Shown: piece after piece, positions 63,393-64,000 of the stretch
Numbering within the stretch: the first letter of the stretch is position 1
Layout of the letters: every line of letters starts with the position of its first letter
Assembly (NCBI RefSeq): GCF_900454685.1
Contig: NZ_UATM01000032.1
Location: 1,488,001 to 1,552,000 of the forward strand
DNA length: 64,000 bases
Origin: Peptoniphilus harei
GTDB taxonomy: Bacteria; Bacillota; Clostridia; Tissierellales; Peptoniphilaceae
Direction: 5' to 3'
Program-made: the position numbers and the translations under genes
The notes under the pieces: model-generated
Told to the model about the DNA's origin: nothing
Seen by the model: the letters and a program-made list of their open reading frames with translations, nothing else
Database searches by the model: none

Positions 63393-63892
63393 AAAATCAT
63401 TCCTTCTATTAACTTAATAGTTATTGTTGAATCTATTTTTTTTATAAATTCTTTAACTCCTGGCACTTGGTAAGTTTCCTTATCCTTGCCTTCTATGACA
63501 AAAATATCATTAGCTGGGTATTCCAATATTTCCTTTAAGACTCCAATGTAATTTCCATCAGTGTCATAAACTTCTTTTCCAATTAAATCAGAAACATAAT
63601 ATTGGTCTTCTTCAAGCTCTAACCTGTCTTCATCCTTAATATAAATGTTTAAACCCTTTAAATTAAGGACATCATTTATATTTTCATATCCCTCAAAGCT
63701 TAGGTAGACAAAATCATTTACTCGAACTTTTTTTATAAAAAATTCCTTTAAATCTTCACCTACAAATACGCTTTTAAGTTTAGAAAACCTGCTTTTGTCA
63801 AAGGTATAGGGATCAACCTTAAGTTCACCCTTAATACCGTGAGTATTAATAATTTTACCAATGCAAGTAATTGAATCTTTAATATTCTTCAA
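63389..63892 (-). CDS. rimM: Ribosome maturation factor RimM
   Basis: RimM helps assemble the 30S head by binding S19. The 167 residues contain [20 protein letters not shown] (RimM N-terminal domain) and the PRC-barrel half, [20 protein letters not shown] and [15 protein letters not shown]. The start is TTG at 63892, which overlaps the upstream KH gene by 14 bases; no better start is visible, and coupled translation would explain the weak ribosome site. Its end overlaps trmD by 4 bases. Confidence 0.95.
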   Translation of the reverse strand: MKNIKDSITCIGKIINTHGIKGELKVDPYTFDKSRFSKLKSVFVGEDLKEFFIKKVRVNDFVYLSFEGYENINDVLNLKGLNIYIKDEDRLELEEDQYYVSDLIGKEVYDTDGNYIGVLKEILEYPANDIFVIEGKDKETYQVPGVKEFIKKIDSTITIKLIEGMIL

Positions 63893-64000
63893 TTTCCAAA
63901 TTAACCTTTACATCTTCTTTTAGTGAAACAGCTTTTAAAATTGCTCTTATTGCCTTAGCAATTCTGCCTTGTTTGCCAATAACTTTTCCCATATCATTTG
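63879..64000 (-). CDS. KH-domain RNA-binding protein (partial)
   Basis: Only the last 39 residues are in the window; the gene begins beyond the right edge. They read as a KH RNA-binding domain with the GxxG loop in [18 protein letters not shown] and end LEIEEY before a TAA at 63879. This matches the YlqC/KhpA family, which stands between rpsP and rimM in Bacillus and works with KhpB/Jag in RNA binding and division control in some cocci. It overlaps the rimM start by 14 bases. The first codon complete in the window is at 63998. Confidence 0.88.
   Translation of the reverse strand, partial: NDMGKVIGKQGRIAKAIRAILKAVSLKEDVKVNLEIEEY

Overview
The window comes from a low-GC, Gram-positive anaerobe. 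Gene order and protein sequences point to the Peptoniphilaceae/Tissierellia side of the Firmicutes (an Anaerococcus-like coccus is my best guess, by inference). The clues are a Bacillus-type yicC-gmk-rpoZ-coaBC-priA-def-fmt-rsmB-rlmN-prpC-prkC-rsgA-rpe-thiN string, a clostridial yajC-SCIFF-maturase neighbourhood, a PASTA kinase, a PASTA PBP, and A/T-rich spacers with strong GGAGG ribosome sites. Apart from one gene at the left edge, every gene is on the minus strand, so the order of transcription is from high to low coordinates. I found no tRNA, rRNA, insertion sequence, prophage or CRISPR array.

Layout in transcription order (right to left). 64000-62290: end of the rpsP-type operon (KH protein, rimM, trmD, rplS). 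62244-60610: secreted GH18 protein. 60530-58838: zinc-dependent phospholipase C-like protein and asnA. 58753-52589: unknown gene, ruvC-ruvA-ruvB, SpoIID/LytB protein, queA, tgt. 52514-50655: yajC, a 48-residue SCIFF peptide gene (scfA) and its radical SAM maturase (scfB). 50541-42668: recJ, rel, dtd, MBL hydrolase, hemZ-like, divergent murE-like ligase. 42524-37361: aspS, RseC-like protein, two unknown membrane coiled-coil proteins, TraB-like protein. 37155-35064: two-component system. 34755-23959: division and cell wall cluster mraZ-rsmH-ftsL-pbp-mraY-murD-ftsW-murG-ftsQ-ftsZ, without ftsA, murC or murB. 23329-22079: gltS. 21939-20178: nrdR, rarA. 20105-7444: asnS, leuS, yicC, gmk, rpoZ, coaBC, priA, def, fmt, zinc protease, rsmB. 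7327-1465: rlmN, prpC, prkC, rsgA, rpe, thiN. Plus strand 2-1198: ATP-grasp ligase, truncated by the window edge.

Most of the window is housekeeping: translation (tRNA synthetases, formylation and deformylation, rRNA and tRNA modification), envelope growth and division, and recombination/replication restart. PrkC/PrpC, the PASTA-bearing PBP, the dcw cluster, the Mur ligases and the edge ATP-grasp ligase all bear on peptidoglycan. Genes are tightly packed, often with TAATG or ATGA stop/start overlaps.

The points most worth following are: the short SCIFF gene and the hairpin between it and its maturase; several terminator-like hairpins placed directly in front of downstream genes that seem to have no promoter of their own (priA, yicC, aspS, ruvC, asnA); an inverted repeat that contains the ribosome site of the gene at 58753; a four-copy MraZ box array; an operator-like palindrome on the asnS promoter; a probable ATT start codon; a Mur ligase with altered signature motifs; and a pair of unknown membrane coiled-coil proteins. 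All sequence comparisons are from memory of protein families; no search was run.
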